DNA of 64,000 nucleotides, taken from positions 95,243-159,242 of the forward strand of contig JALOCI010000002.1 in NCBI GenBank assembly GCA_023227835.1. Direction: 5' to 3'. Position 1 is the first letter of the stretch. Each line of letters begins with the position of its first letter. Source of the DNA: Bacteroidales bacterium. GTDB taxonomy: Bacteria > Bacteroidota > Bacteroidia > Bacteroidales > UBA932. The notes beneath the pieces are model-generated. The model saw only the letters and a list, made by a program, of their open reading frames with translations. It ran no database searches and was not told the DNA's origin. Positions 34,676 through 43,146 of this stretch are shown here, one piece after another. Made by a program: the position numbers and the translations under genes.

Positions 34676-36511
34676 ATGGGACTGGAATTAAAAAAAGGCA
34701 ATATTCTCACAGTGTCCGTGATCTTAATCTCGGCTCTGCTGACAATCCGGCTTTTTGACCTCCAGATTGTAGACAAGGAGTATAAGATAACAGCAAGTAA
34801 CAACGCATTCCGCTATGAGGTAAGATATCCGGCCAGGGGTCTGGTTCTCGACCGATACGGTAAAATTCTTGTCGGTAATGAAACTGCTTATGACATTATG
34901 GTAACGCCATATGAGGCTGTTAATTTCGACACCGTTGATCTTTGCGGGATATTTGATCTTAATTTGGAAGATGTAAGAAAAACCTTTAAGGAGTACCGTA
35001 TAAACAGGAGGAAAATAGGGTTTCAGACAATGCCCTTTGTAAAGCGCGTATCTAACAAACAGTACGCTGTTTTCCTTGAGCAGGCATATAAATTCCCTGG
35101 ATTCAGTGCTGTATCCAGAACTTTAAGGGCATATCCGTACAATGCCGGAGCCAACCTTTTGGGATACATAACAGAGGTTGACACATCGTACATAAGAAAA
35201 CATCCCGAATACAAAAGAGGAGACTATGTCGGCAGGACAGGTATAGAACAGTCTTATGAGGGCGTTCTCAGAGGCAAGAAAGGATACAATATATTCCTCA
35301 GGGATGTGCATAACAAAGTCAAATCCAGTTTTGCCAACGGGCAATATGACATCGATGCTGTTCCTGGGAAGAGCATAACCTCATCAATTGATGCGGAGCT
35401 GCAAAGCTACGGAGAGAGCCTTATGACAAACAAAGTGGGTAGTCTTGTAGCTATAGAGCCATCGACAGGAGAGATTCTAACACTGGTATCTAGTCCTGGT
35501 ATAAGTGTTGACAAGTTAGCATCAATAAGCAAGTATTACAATGAGATTGTCAATGACCCGCTTAAGCCTATGTTTAACAGGGCAGTTATGGCTGCTTATC
35601 CTCCCGGTTCTGTATTTAAGTTGGTAAACGGGCTGATTGCCCTTCAGGACGGAGTTGTTGATACAGTTGTTAAATACCCGTGCAATATGGGGTACCATGT
35701 AGGAAGAGGTGTGGGTTGTCATGCTCACCCTTCGCCGTTGGATCTGACGCATGCCATTATGATGTCCTGCAACGCTTACTTCTGTTACGCATTCAGGGAT
35801 ATAATCGATAATCCTTCATATCCTAATGTCACAGCTGCTTTCTCTCACTGGAAAGAGATGGTGGAAAGTTTCGGTTTCGGGCACAAACTTGGTTCGGATC
35901 TTCCGAATGAATTAGGCGGAGTCCTCCCTTCTGTAAAGGGTTATGACAGGATTCACGGTAAGGGGAGATGGAAATCTCTCTCAATAATCTCTCTTGCCAT
36001 CGGCCAGGGTGAGATTGGAACAACTCCCCTGCATCTTGCAAATCTTGCGGCAACTGTTGCAAACAGAGGATATTACTATACACCGCATATCATAAAAAGT
36101 GTTGAAGATACTGTTGTACATGCCGACTATTCAAAAAGACACTACACAAAGGTAGATCCTTCAAATTTCCAAAAGGTCATACACGGAATGTATCTGGCTG
36201 TAAATGCACCTCCGGGTTCAGGCGGAACAGCCACCAGAGTGGCTGTCAAAGGTTTGGACATTTGCGGAAAAACCGGCACTGCACAAAATCCGCACGGTAA
36301 GGACCATTCTGTGTTTATTTGCTTTGCACCTAAAGACAATCCCAAAATCGCGGTAGCCGCATATATTGAAAATGCAGGGTTTGGTGCAACATGGGCAGCA
36401 CCCATCGCTTCACTGCTTGTTGAGATGTATATTAACAGAAAAGTTGACAGAAAAGACCTGGAGGCATACGTTATAAATGGTAACACAATCACCAACGTCC
36501 TGAAAAAATGA
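34676..36511 (+). CDS. mrdA: Penicillin-binding protein 2 (elongation-specific transpeptidase)
   Basis: 611 aa class B PBP: N-terminal membrane anchor (~11-27), pedestal/dimerisation domain with the PARGLVLDRYGK motif, and transpeptidase domain with Ser312 and Lys315 in PPGSVFKL, SCN near residue 365 and KTGTAQ. It crosslinks peptidoglycan with RodA during side-wall growth. The stop overlaps the rodA start by 4 bp. Confidence 0.97.
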   Translation: MGLELKKGNILTVSVILISALLTIRLFDLQIVDKEYKITASNNAFRYEVRYPARGLVLDRYGKILVGNETAYDIMVTPYEAVNFDTVDLCGIFDLNLEDVRKTFKEYRINRRKIGFQTMPFVKRVSNKQYAVFLEQAYKFPGFSAVSRTLRAYPYNAGANLLGYITEVDTSYIRKHPEYKRGDYVGRTGIEQSYEGVLRGKKGYNIFLRDVHNKVKSSFANGQYDIDAVPGKSITSSIDAELQSYGESLMTNKVGSLVAIEPSTGEILTLVSSPGISVDKLASISKYYNEIVNDPLKPMFNRAVMAAYPPGSVFKLVNGLIALQDGVVDTVVKYPCNMGYHVGRGVGCHAHPSPLDLTHAIMMSCNAYFCYAFRDIIDNPSYPNVTAAFSHWKEMVESFGFGHKLGSDLPNELGGVLPSVKGYDRIHGKGRWKSLSIISLAIGQGEIGTTPLHLANLAATVANRGYYYTPHIIKSVEDTVVHADYSKRHYTKVDPSNFQKVIHGMYLAVNAPPGSGGTATRVAVKGLDICGKTGTAQNPHGKDHSVFICFAPKDNPKIAVAAYIENAGFGATWAAPIASLLVEMYINRKVDRKDLEAYVINGNTITNVLKK

Positions 36512-37938
36512 GAAGAGAGAGCATATACAGAAAACTGGACTGGCAGCTTATATTGTTTTACCTGATTCTTGTACTGATCGGGTGGGTAAATATATTCTCT
36601 TCAGTATATGATCCGGAACTTTCAAAAGGTATCCTCAGCTTCAGTGAAAGGTCAGGAATGCAATTTGTGTGGATACTTACATCATTCGGACTTGCCGCAC
36701 TTATCATATATGTTATAAATCCGAAATTCTACAGCGTTACGGCATGGTTTATATATGCTCTGGCAATCATTGCACTGCTCGGAGTACTTGTTGTCGGGGT
36801 CGATGTTAACGGCTCAAGATCGTGGGTTGAAATAGGACCATTGAGGCTGCAGCCGGCTGAGTTCTCAAAGATAGCCACGGCTTTGGCTTTGTCTTCGCTT
36901 TTGGGCAAATATAATTTCCACCTAAAATCCCTTTCATCAGCCACCCGTGTGGCTATGACCATTATATTCCCTATGCTTTTGATTGTATTGGAAAAGGAGA
37001 CAGGCTCGGCACTTGTGTATTTTGCCTTTACATTTATGCTATATCGTGAAGGACTTTCCGGATGGTTTCTGATTCTTGGCATTCTGGCAATTATTCTGTT
37101 TATAGTTACACTTTCATTCTCGCCTTTTCAGTCTATAATATTCCTTTTTTCGGTGGCTGTTATTGCCAGAGGGCTGTTTACAAAAAGTGTAATTCAGCAC
37201 ATCATATTCCTTGTCCTTTTTTTCCCGCTAATGATACTTGTTCCGAAAATTGGAACGATAGGTTATGTTGCTTCACATATCCATTTTTCAGATCATAACT
37301 GGCTTATGGTTCTGATCTCCGTTCCCGTTATCTGGCATATTGTGAAAGCTATCAAGACAAAAGTATCAGGCAGCTGGAAGATACTGGCAGCTTTCATGCT
37401 CTCAATAACACTTATCTATTCTGTAGACATTCTGTTTGAAAGAGTGCTTCAGGATCACCAAAGAGCCAGAATCGAGAGTCTTCTTGGAATAACAGAGGAT
37501 CTCCAGGGCTCGGGTTACAATGTGCACCAGTCAAAAATAGCGATAGGTTCAGGAGGGTTAATAGGCAAAGGGTTTCTTCGCGGAACCCAGACAAAATTCA
37601 ACTTCGTTCCGGAACAAAGCACCGATTTTATATTTTGCACTGTAGGGGAAGAGTGGGGATTTGTAGGGTCTTTATTTGTCGTTATCCTCTACACACTAAT
37701 GATAACGCGTATTATTAAGCTTGCTGAAAAACAGAAGGATAATTTCAACAGAATATACGGCTATTGCGTTGCTTCAATAATCTTTGTCCACTTTTTCATC
37801 AATATAGGAATGACAATGGGTATGGTCCCTGTAATAGGAATCCCCCTGCCCTTTCTGAGCTACGGGGGATCATCACTATGGAGCTTTACAATATTGCTCT
37901 TTATATTTATCAGGCTGGATCTGGAACGTTGGCGCTAG
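36508..37938 (+). CDS. rodA: Rod shape-determining SEDS glycosyltransferase RodA
   Basis: 476 aa, about ten transmembrane helices. SEDS signatures are present: EIGPLRLQPAEFSKIA, KETGSALVYF, GSGGLIGKGF and PFLSYGGSSL. It is longer than E. coli RodA (370 aa) owing to an expanded middle region (~200-310) with extra hydrophobic helices, which I believe is usual in Bacteroidota. It polymerises glycan strands with PBP2. Its 3' end overlaps the convergent biotin carrier gene by 29 bp. Confidence 0.96.
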   Translation: MRRESIYRKLDWQLILFYLILVLIGWVNIFSSVYDPELSKGILSFSERSGMQFVWILTSFGLAALIIYVINPKFYSVTAWFIYALAIIALLGVLVVGVDVNGSRSWVEIGPLRLQPAEFSKIATALALSSLLGKYNFHLKSLSSATRVAMTIIFPMLLIVLEKETGSALVYFAFTFMLYREGLSGWFLILGILAIILFIVTLSFSPFQSIIFLFSVAVIARGLFTKSVIQHIIFLVLFFPLMILVPKIGTIGYVASHIHFSDHNWLMVLISVPVIWHIVKAIKTKVSGSWKILAAFMLSITLIYSVDILFERVLQDHQRARIESLLGITEDLQGSGYNVHQSKIAIGSGGLIGKGFLRGTQTKFNFVPEQSTDFIFCTVGEEWGFVGSLFVVILYTLMITRIIKLAEKQKDNFNRIYGYCVASIIFVHFFINIGMTMGMVPVIGIPLPFLSYGGSSLWSFTILLFIFIRLDLERWR

Positions 37939-38260
37939 ATCTGAGAAAAATCATAGGCTCTCCTTTTGCAAGTTTTTCACCCTCTTTTACATAGATCTTC
38001 TCAACTGTTCCGTCAAACGGAGCTTTAATAACATTCTGCATCTTCATGGCTTCATATTCCATCAGCTCCTCTCCTTTTCCGACTTTGTCACCTTCTTTTA
38101 CCTTCAAAACAGAAACCGTTCCCGGAATAATAGAGCGTATTTCCTGATCATCAGGCCTTTTCCAGGCCTTTCTCTCTTTTACCTTTTTGGTAAGAAGAGT
38201 TTCATATACAATTCCAGACTCCTCGAGTCTGAAAGTGTCAAATATTTCAGCTGTACTCAT
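37910..38260 (-). CDS. Biotin carboxyl carrier protein (biotin/lipoyl attachment domain)
   Basis: 116 aa with the biotinylation motif EAMKM (Lys73) in a lipoyl-type hammerhead fold (~42-107). The N-terminus (1-40) is an unstructured linker rather than a membrane anchor. It is 22 bp downstream of the carboxyltransferase gene and presumably carries the carboxyl group for that enzyme. The last residues (NVPDPA) lie over the rodA 3' end. Confidence 0.92.
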   Translation of the reverse strand: MSTAEIFDTFRLEESGIVYETLLTKKVKERKAWKRPDDQEIRSIIPGTVSVLKVKEGDKVGKGEELMEYEAMKMQNVIKAPFDGTVEKIYVKEGEKLAKGEPMIFLRSSANVPDPA

Positions 38261-38282
38261 AACTTTAAACTTTACACGGCTG

Positions 38283-39833
38283 TTAAAATGGTGGAATACC
38301 GTGTTTTTTTTCAGGACCTTTTACAAGTTTGTCCTGAGATACCTCAAGAGCCTGTATGAGATACTTCCTTGTCTCCTCCGGATTTATCACGGCGTCGATA
38401 TAACCCTTGGCCGCAGCAACGTATGGATTTGCAAATTTTTGCTTGTACTCCTCAACCTTTGCTTTCCTCATCTCATCAGGATTTTCAGCCTCCATAATCT
38501 CCTTCCTGAAAATTATGTTTGCCGCTCCTTCAGGACCCATTACAGCAATTTCTGCTGTCGGCCATGCAAAAACGAAGTCTGCCCTGAGGTGTCTTGAGTT
38601 CATTGCAATATATCCTCCGCCGTATGCTTTTCTGAGAATAACAGTCACCTTTGGAACCGTTGCCTCACTATATGCATAGAGCAGCTTTGCCCCGTGCCTG
38701 ATAACTCCGGCATGTTCCTGGTCAATTCCCGGAAGATAACCCGGCATATCCTCTATTGTTACTATAGGAATTTCAAATGCATCACAATATCTGATAAACC
38801 TTGCGGCTTTATCAGAAGAGTCACAATCAAGAACACCGGCAAGCACTAAAGGTTGGTTTGCAATAAAACCTACGGTTCTTCCGGCAATCCTTCCGAACCC
38901 GACTACAATATTTGCCGCCCAGAGCTCCTGAACTTCAAAGAACTCAGACTCGTCAGTCAACGCCTTTATGACCTCCCTTACATCGTAAGGTTTTGTAGGA
39001 TCTACAGGAACTATCTCCTCTACCTTATAGCTCCTTTTAGGATCATGGAATTTTTCTCTTTTTTCACTCTTGCATTTGTTATTTGCAGGAATATAATCAA
39101 GAAGAGTCTTTATCTGCTGGAAACACTCTGCTTCGCTGTTGGCAAAGAAGTGTGCATTCCCGGTGATCTCACTGTGAACACGCGCCCCTCCGAGAGATTC
39201 CATATCAATCTCCTCTCCCAGAACAGATTTAATAACTTCAGGTCCTGTGATAAACATCTTTGAAATCTTGTCGACAACAAAAACGAAGTCTGTAAGAGCA
39301 GGAGAGTATACCGCTCCACCTGCACAAGGTCCCAATATAACAGATAACTGAGGAATCACCCCGCTTGCCTGAGTGTTTCTGTAGAATATCTCACCATACC
39401 CTGCAAGAGCGTTTACTCCCTCCTGTATCCTGGCTCCACCGGAGTCATTAATACCGATGAGAGGTATCTGCATCTTGAGTGCATAATCCATAATCTTTGT
39501 AATCTTCTTTGCATGCATCGAGCCCAGAGAGCCGCCGGCAACTGTAAAATCCTGTGCATACACAGCTACCGGTTTCCCGTTTACAGTTCCTGTTCCGATA
39601 ACAACACCATCTCCGGCCAGGGCCTTTCCATCAAGACCGAATCCTCTCGCATCATGTTCAATAAAGAGGTCATACTCAAAGAAAGAATCCTCATCAAGAA
39701 GCTGGTTGATCCTCTCCCTTGCCGGTAGCTTACCCATGGCAATCTGCTTGGCAATGGCAGAAGCACCTCCGCCCTCCTGGGCTTTTGTCTTACGTTCTGC
39801 CAATTCAGAAATTTTTTTACTTAATAACGTCAT
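38283..39833 (-). CDS. Acyl-CoA carboxyltransferase subunit (methylmalonyl-CoA decarboxylase alpha / propionyl-CoA carboxylase beta type)
   Basis: 516 aa from the ATG at 39833. The duplicated crotonase-like carboxyltransferase fold is complete: QDFTVAGGSLGSMHAKK, GINDSGGARIQEG, GPCAGGAVYSPA, and in the second half DMPGYLPGIDQEHAG and KAYGGGYIAMNS. An in-frame GTG seven codons earlier lies inside the -7 element at 39854-39861 and cannot be the start. With the adjacent biotin carrier it could form a sodium-pumping methylmalonyl-CoA decarboxylase or a propionyl-CoA carboxylase. Neither a biotin carboxylase nor membrane decarboxylase subunits are nearby, so direction of the reaction is not resolved. 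Confidence 0.95.
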   Translation of the reverse strand: MTLLSKKISELAERKTKAQEGGGASAIAKQIAMGKLPARERINQLLDEDSFFEYDLFIEHDARGFGLDGKALAGDGVVIGTGTVNGKPVAVYAQDFTVAGGSLGSMHAKKITKIMDYALKMQIPLIGINDSGGARIQEGVNALAGYGEIFYRNTQASGVIPQLSVILGPCAGGAVYSPALTDFVFVVDKISKMFITGPEVIKSVLGEEIDMESLGGARVHSEITGNAHFFANSEAECFQQIKTLLDYIPANNKCKSEKREKFHDPKRSYKVEEIVPVDPTKPYDVREVIKALTDESEFFEVQELWAANIVVGFGRIAGRTVGFIANQPLVLAGVLDCDSSDKAARFIRYCDAFEIPIVTIEDMPGYLPGIDQEHAGVIRHGAKLLYAYSEATVPKVTVILRKAYGGGYIAMNSRHLRADFVFAWPTAEIAVMGPEGAANIIFRKEIMEAENPDEMRKAKVEEYKQKFANPYVAAAKGYIDAVINPEETRKYLIQALEVSQDKLVKGPEKKHGIPPF

Positions 39834-39853
39834 TTGGTTTGGAATTAGTTCCA

Positions 39854-39861
39854 CAAAAATA
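39854..39861 (-). promoter_or_regulatory. -7 promoter element for the carboxyltransferase-BCCP pair
   Basis: Minus-strand TATTTTTG fits TAnnTTTG, 20 bases before the ATG at 39833. It overlaps the alternative GTG start and rules it out. Confidence 0.55.
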
Positions 39862-39900
39862 TGAAAATAATTTTATTACCAAATTTTAAGAAATTATAAT

Positions 39901-39908
39901 TAAATTTG
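39901..39908 (+). promoter_or_regulatory. -7 promoter element for gcvP
   Basis: TAAATTTG fits TAnnTTTG. The leader to the ATG at 39949 would be about 35 bases, too short for a glycine riboswitch. Confidence 0.55.
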
Positions 39909-39948
39909 CGTTTTTGTTAACGATTAATAACCTTATAAATAGCAAAGT

Positions 39949-42786
39949 ATGTCACTTTCATTCACAGACAGACATAATGGTCCCAGAGAAGCAGATATAA
40001 AAGAGATGCTGGCCTATATTGGTGCAGGCAACCTTGACGAACTTATCAGACAAACAGTTCCATCAGACATCCTGCTGAAGGAGTCGCTGGAAATGGACGA
40101 AGAGATGACCGAACAGGAATATCTTTCAGAACTTAAGGCTATCGCTTCAAGAAATAAGAATTACCGCTCCTTTATCGGTCAGGGATTCTACGGGACCGGT
40201 ACTTTACCTGTTATCGTAAGGAATATTTTCGAAAATCCAAGCTGGTATACATCATATACGCCATATCAGGCCGAAATATCTCAGGGAAGGCTTGAGGCAC
40301 TCCTGAACTTCCAGACCATGATTTCTAGTCTTACAGGCTTCAAAATGTCAAACTGTTCTATGCTTGACGATGCCACAGCTGCTGCCGAGGCTGTGAAAAT
40401 GATGTACGAGTTGCGTTCGAGAGAGGCGGTAAAAGCCGGAAAAAATAAAATTTTCGTTGACAACGACATATTCCTTCAGGTAAAAGCTGTTATAGAAACC
40501 CGTGCTGCCGCAATGGGAATCGAGATAGTAACAGGAAATTTCAGAGAATTCCGGTTCGACGATATGTTCTGTGGAGCAGTTTTGCAGTATCCTGCTGCCA
40601 ACGGTGAGGTCCGTGATTACACATCATTTACCGAATCCGCACATGAAAAGGGGATATTGGTCACAGCCGTAACAGACCTTCTTGCATTAGCCATACTTAA
40701 AGAACCTGCCGTGTGGGGAGCAGATATTGCAGTCGGATCGGCACAAAGATTCGGGCTACCAATGGGATTCGGAGGTCCTACAGCTGGCTTCATGGCTACC
40801 AGAGACGAATACAAGAGGCAGATGCCCGGAAGGATTATAGGAGTCTCTGTGGACAGACTTGGCAATCCGGCATTGCGTATGGCCCTGCAGACAAGAGAAC
40901 AGCATATAAAAAGAGAGAAAGCAACATCAAATATCTGCACAGCAACAGCACTTATGGCAACTATGACCGGCATGTATGCGGTATACCACGGGCCAATGGG
41001 AATAAAAGAGATTGCCGAGAGAGTTGCTGCCTTCGCTCATACAATTGCGACAGAACTGAGAAAAGCAGGATTTGAGCTTTCATGTCAGAACTATTTCGAC
41101 ACAATAGAGATACTGAATGCAGACGTTGATCTTGTAAAAGAGAGAGCTCTCGAATGTGGCATTAATTTCTATTATCCTGAAAACAAAAGGGTAATTATCA
41201 GTTTCGACGAACTCACAACCGTAGAGGAGGCTGACGAGATACTGGAAATATTCGGCTGCAACCTTACAGAAACTCCGGCAATTGTACTTTATAACGGTTT
41301 TATGAGAAGGGAGAGCGAGATACTACAGGAGAGTATTTTCAATAAATATCACTCCGAAACTGACATGATGCGCTACATTAAAAAGCTTGAAAAAAGAGAC
41401 ATATCACTCACACAATCAATGATTCCGCTAGGTTCTTGTACCATGAAGCTGAATGCTGCTGTAGAGATGATGCCTCTTAGCTGGAGTGAGTTTACCAATA
41501 TTCATCCATTTGTTCCGGCCGATCAGGCAGAAGGCTATCTATACATGATAAAGGATCTTGAAAAGGATCTCGCAGCCATAACCGGTTTTGCTGCCTGTTC
41601 ACTACAACCGAATTCAGGTGCTGCAGGAGAATATGCCGGACTTATGACTATAAGGGCATATCGCATGGCGAAGGGTCAGACAGACAGAAATATCGCAATA
41701 ATACCAACCTCTGCACACGGTACAAATCCTGCATCTGCAGCTATGGCCGGCATGGAGATCGTATTAGTGTCCTGTGACGAAAACGGGAACATCAATGTTG
41801 ATGAACTCAGGGAGAAGGCCGTTGCTCACAAAGACCGCCTCTCATGCCTGATGATAACATATCCATCCACTCATGGAGTATTTGAAAAAAGAATAAGGGA
41901 GATAATCTCAATCATCCATGAAAACGGCGGATTAGTTTATATGGACGGTGCAAATATGAACGCACAGGTAGGAGTTACAAACCCAGGATACATCGGGGCT
42001 GACATCTGCCATCTTAACCTTCACAAGACCTTTGCGATGCCACACGGTGGTGGTGGTCCGGGAGTCGGTCCGATCTGCTCAACAAAAGAACTTGCGCCAT
42101 ACCTGCCTTGCCACCCATTCCTGGCTGAGTGCGAATCTCAGGGTGTAAAGGCTGTGAGCTCAACTCCGTACGGATATCCTCTGATGCTTCCTGTAACATA
42201 CGCCTATATAAAGCTTCTTGGAGCCGAAGGTCTCAGAAAAGCCACTGCAGTAGCAATACTTAATGCAAACTACATGTCTGCAAGGCTTGCAAAGAGTGGT
42301 TTTTGCACGCTTTACACAGGGGAAAACGGAAGAGTTGCTCATGAATGCATAATTGATGTAAGACACTATGTTAAAGAGTATGGCATTGATGCCGGAGATA
42401 TATCAAAACGTCTTATGGACTTTGGCTTCCACGCTCCTACTCTCTCATTCCCTGTACACGAGACTCTGATGATTGAGCCTACTGAAAGTGAGCCTAAGGC
42501 AGAACTTGATCGCTTCATTGACGCTATTATCTCCATCAAGGCTGAGTGCGAGGATATTAAAGCCGGAAAGATTGCTGCAGCCGATTCTGCCCTAAAGAAC
42601 GCTCCACATACGGCTCCCGAGGTTTGTGCAACAGAGTGGAATCATAAATACAGCCGTGAATATGCCGCCTACCCTCTTGAATGGGTAATGGAGAACAAAT
42701 TCTGGCCGTATGTTGCACGTGTCGATAACGGATACGGCGACAGAAACCTGATATGCAACTGCGACGCCTGGCCGTCACAACTATAA
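39949..42786 (+). CDS. gcvP: Glycine dehydrogenase (decarboxylating), P-protein
   Basis: 945 aa, full-length fused P-protein with two aminotransferase-like halves: N-terminal FTDRHNGP start, QGRLEALLNFQTM, and C-terminal PLGSCTMKLNA and the PLP lysine Lys693 in HLNLHKTFAMPHGGGGPG. It decarboxylates glycine and transfers aminomethyl to the lipoyl H-protein. gcvT and gcvH are not adjacent. A clear intrinsic terminator follows. Confidence 0.98.
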   Translation: MSLSFTDRHNGPREADIKEMLAYIGAGNLDELIRQTVPSDILLKESLEMDEEMTEQEYLSELKAIASRNKNYRSFIGQGFYGTGTLPVIVRNIFENPSWYTSYTPYQAEISQGRLEALLNFQTMISSLTGFKMSNCSMLDDATAAAEAVKMMYELRSREAVKAGKNKIFVDNDIFLQVKAVIETRAAAMGIEIVTGNFREFRFDDMFCGAVLQYPAANGEVRDYTSFTESAHEKGILVTAVTDLLALAILKEPAVWGADIAVGSAQRFGLPMGFGGPTAGFMATRDEYKRQMPGRIIGVSVDRLGNPALRMALQTREQHIKREKATSNICTATALMATMTGMYAVYHGPMGIKEIAERVAAFAHTIATELRKAGFELSCQNYFDTIEILNADVDLVKERALECGINFYYPENKRVIISFDELTTVEEADEILEIFGCNLTETPAIVLYNGFMRRESEILQESIFNKYHSETDMMRYIKKLEKRDISLTQSMIPLGSCTMKLNAAVEMMPLSWSEFTNIHPFVPADQAEGYLYMIKDLEKDLAAITGFAACSLQPNSGAAGEYAGLMTIRAYRMAKGQTDRNIAIIPTSAHGTNPASAAMAGMEIVLVSCDENGNINVDELREKAVAHKDRLSCLMITYPSTHGVFEKRIREIISIIHENGGLVYMDGANMNAQVGVTNPGYIGADICHLNLHKTFAMPHGGGGPGVGPICSTKELAPYLPCHPFLAECESQGVKAVSSTPYGYPLMLPVTYAYIKLLGAEGLRKATAVAILNANYMSARLAKSGFCTLYTGENGRVAHECIIDVRHYVKEYGIDAGDISKRLMDFGFHAPTLSFPVHETLMIEPTESEPKAELDRFIDAIISIKAECEDIKAGKIAAADSALKNAPHTAPEVCATEWNHKYSREYAAYPLEWVMENKFWPYVARVDNGYGDRNLICNCDAWPSQL

Positions 42787-42803
42787 CAGTTTTAATAAAT
42801 AAT

Positions 42804-42840
42804 AAGAGGGGCAGAATAATTTTTGCCCCTCTTTTATTTT
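42804..42840 (+). terminator. Intrinsic terminator after gcvP
   Basis: A perfect 10-bp stem (AAGAGGGGCA at 42804-42813, TGCCCCTCTT at 42824-42833), 10-base loop, then a T-rich tail, 17 bases after the gcvP stop. Confidence 0.85.
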
Positions 42841-42849
42841 TACACCATC

Positions 42850-43082
42850 CTCAATATTGAGTTATTACCTCCCTGCCCGGGGCGCGTCTGTTTTTTAGTG
42901 ATTTTATGAAGCCGCTTACAAGTTAATGTGGAAATACTGGATCAGGGCATTCAGCCGGAGGGAGCTCGCGACTGAGGATGGACAGCCCTGAAACAGTATT
43001 TTCCACAATATAAAAAGCGGCTATAGAACAAATTAAGAAAAACAGCAGTGCCCCGGGCAGGGAGGGTAATATACATATTGAG
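42850..43082. repeat. 233-bp nested imperfect palindrome (foldback element or structured RNA), no ORF
   Basis: Seven paired segments nest in order: 42850-42857 with 43075-43082; 42863-42868 with 43066-43071; 42869-42883 with 43050-43064 (15 bp exact, CTCCCTGCCCGGGGC); 42888-42895 with 43038-43045; 42910-42917 with 43015-43022; 42928-42939 with 42994-43006 (one bulge); and 42942-42948 with 42985-42991. A 36-base apical part remains, containing GAGCTC. Internal loops are AT-rich and unpaired; there is no coding frame. It fills the space between the gcvP terminator and the terminator of the convergent protease gene. I know no named family for it. A MITE-like foldback insertion and a long structured noncoding RNA are both possible. 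Confidence 0.8.
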
Positions 43083-43091
43083 AATTTACTA

Positions 43092-43123
43092 AATAGAAAA
43101 GGGCTGTCTTGTTGACAGCCCTC
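43092..43123 (-). terminator. Intrinsic terminator of the M6 protease operon
   Basis: Minus-strand stem AGGGCTGTC/GACAGCCCT (43101-43109 with 43115-43123), 5-base loop, then a T-rich tail. The stop codon of the protease is at 43147. The 9-mer GACAGCCCT also occurs within the foldback element at 42981-42989. Confidence 0.75.
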
Positions 43124-43146
43124 ATTCTCATGTTATTGTTCCGGAA

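Noticed and set aside
39834..39854. GTG start for the carboxyltransferase
   Set aside because: The GTG overlaps the probable -7 promoter element, so it would not be in the transcript.
39909..39948. Glycine riboswitch before gcvP
   Set aside because: The predicted leader is only about 35 bases and shows no tandem aptamer-like structure.
42850..43082. Integron attC site
   Set aside because: The palindrome is longer than usual attC sites, has no recognisable core crossover sequence and no gene cassette or integrase nearby.
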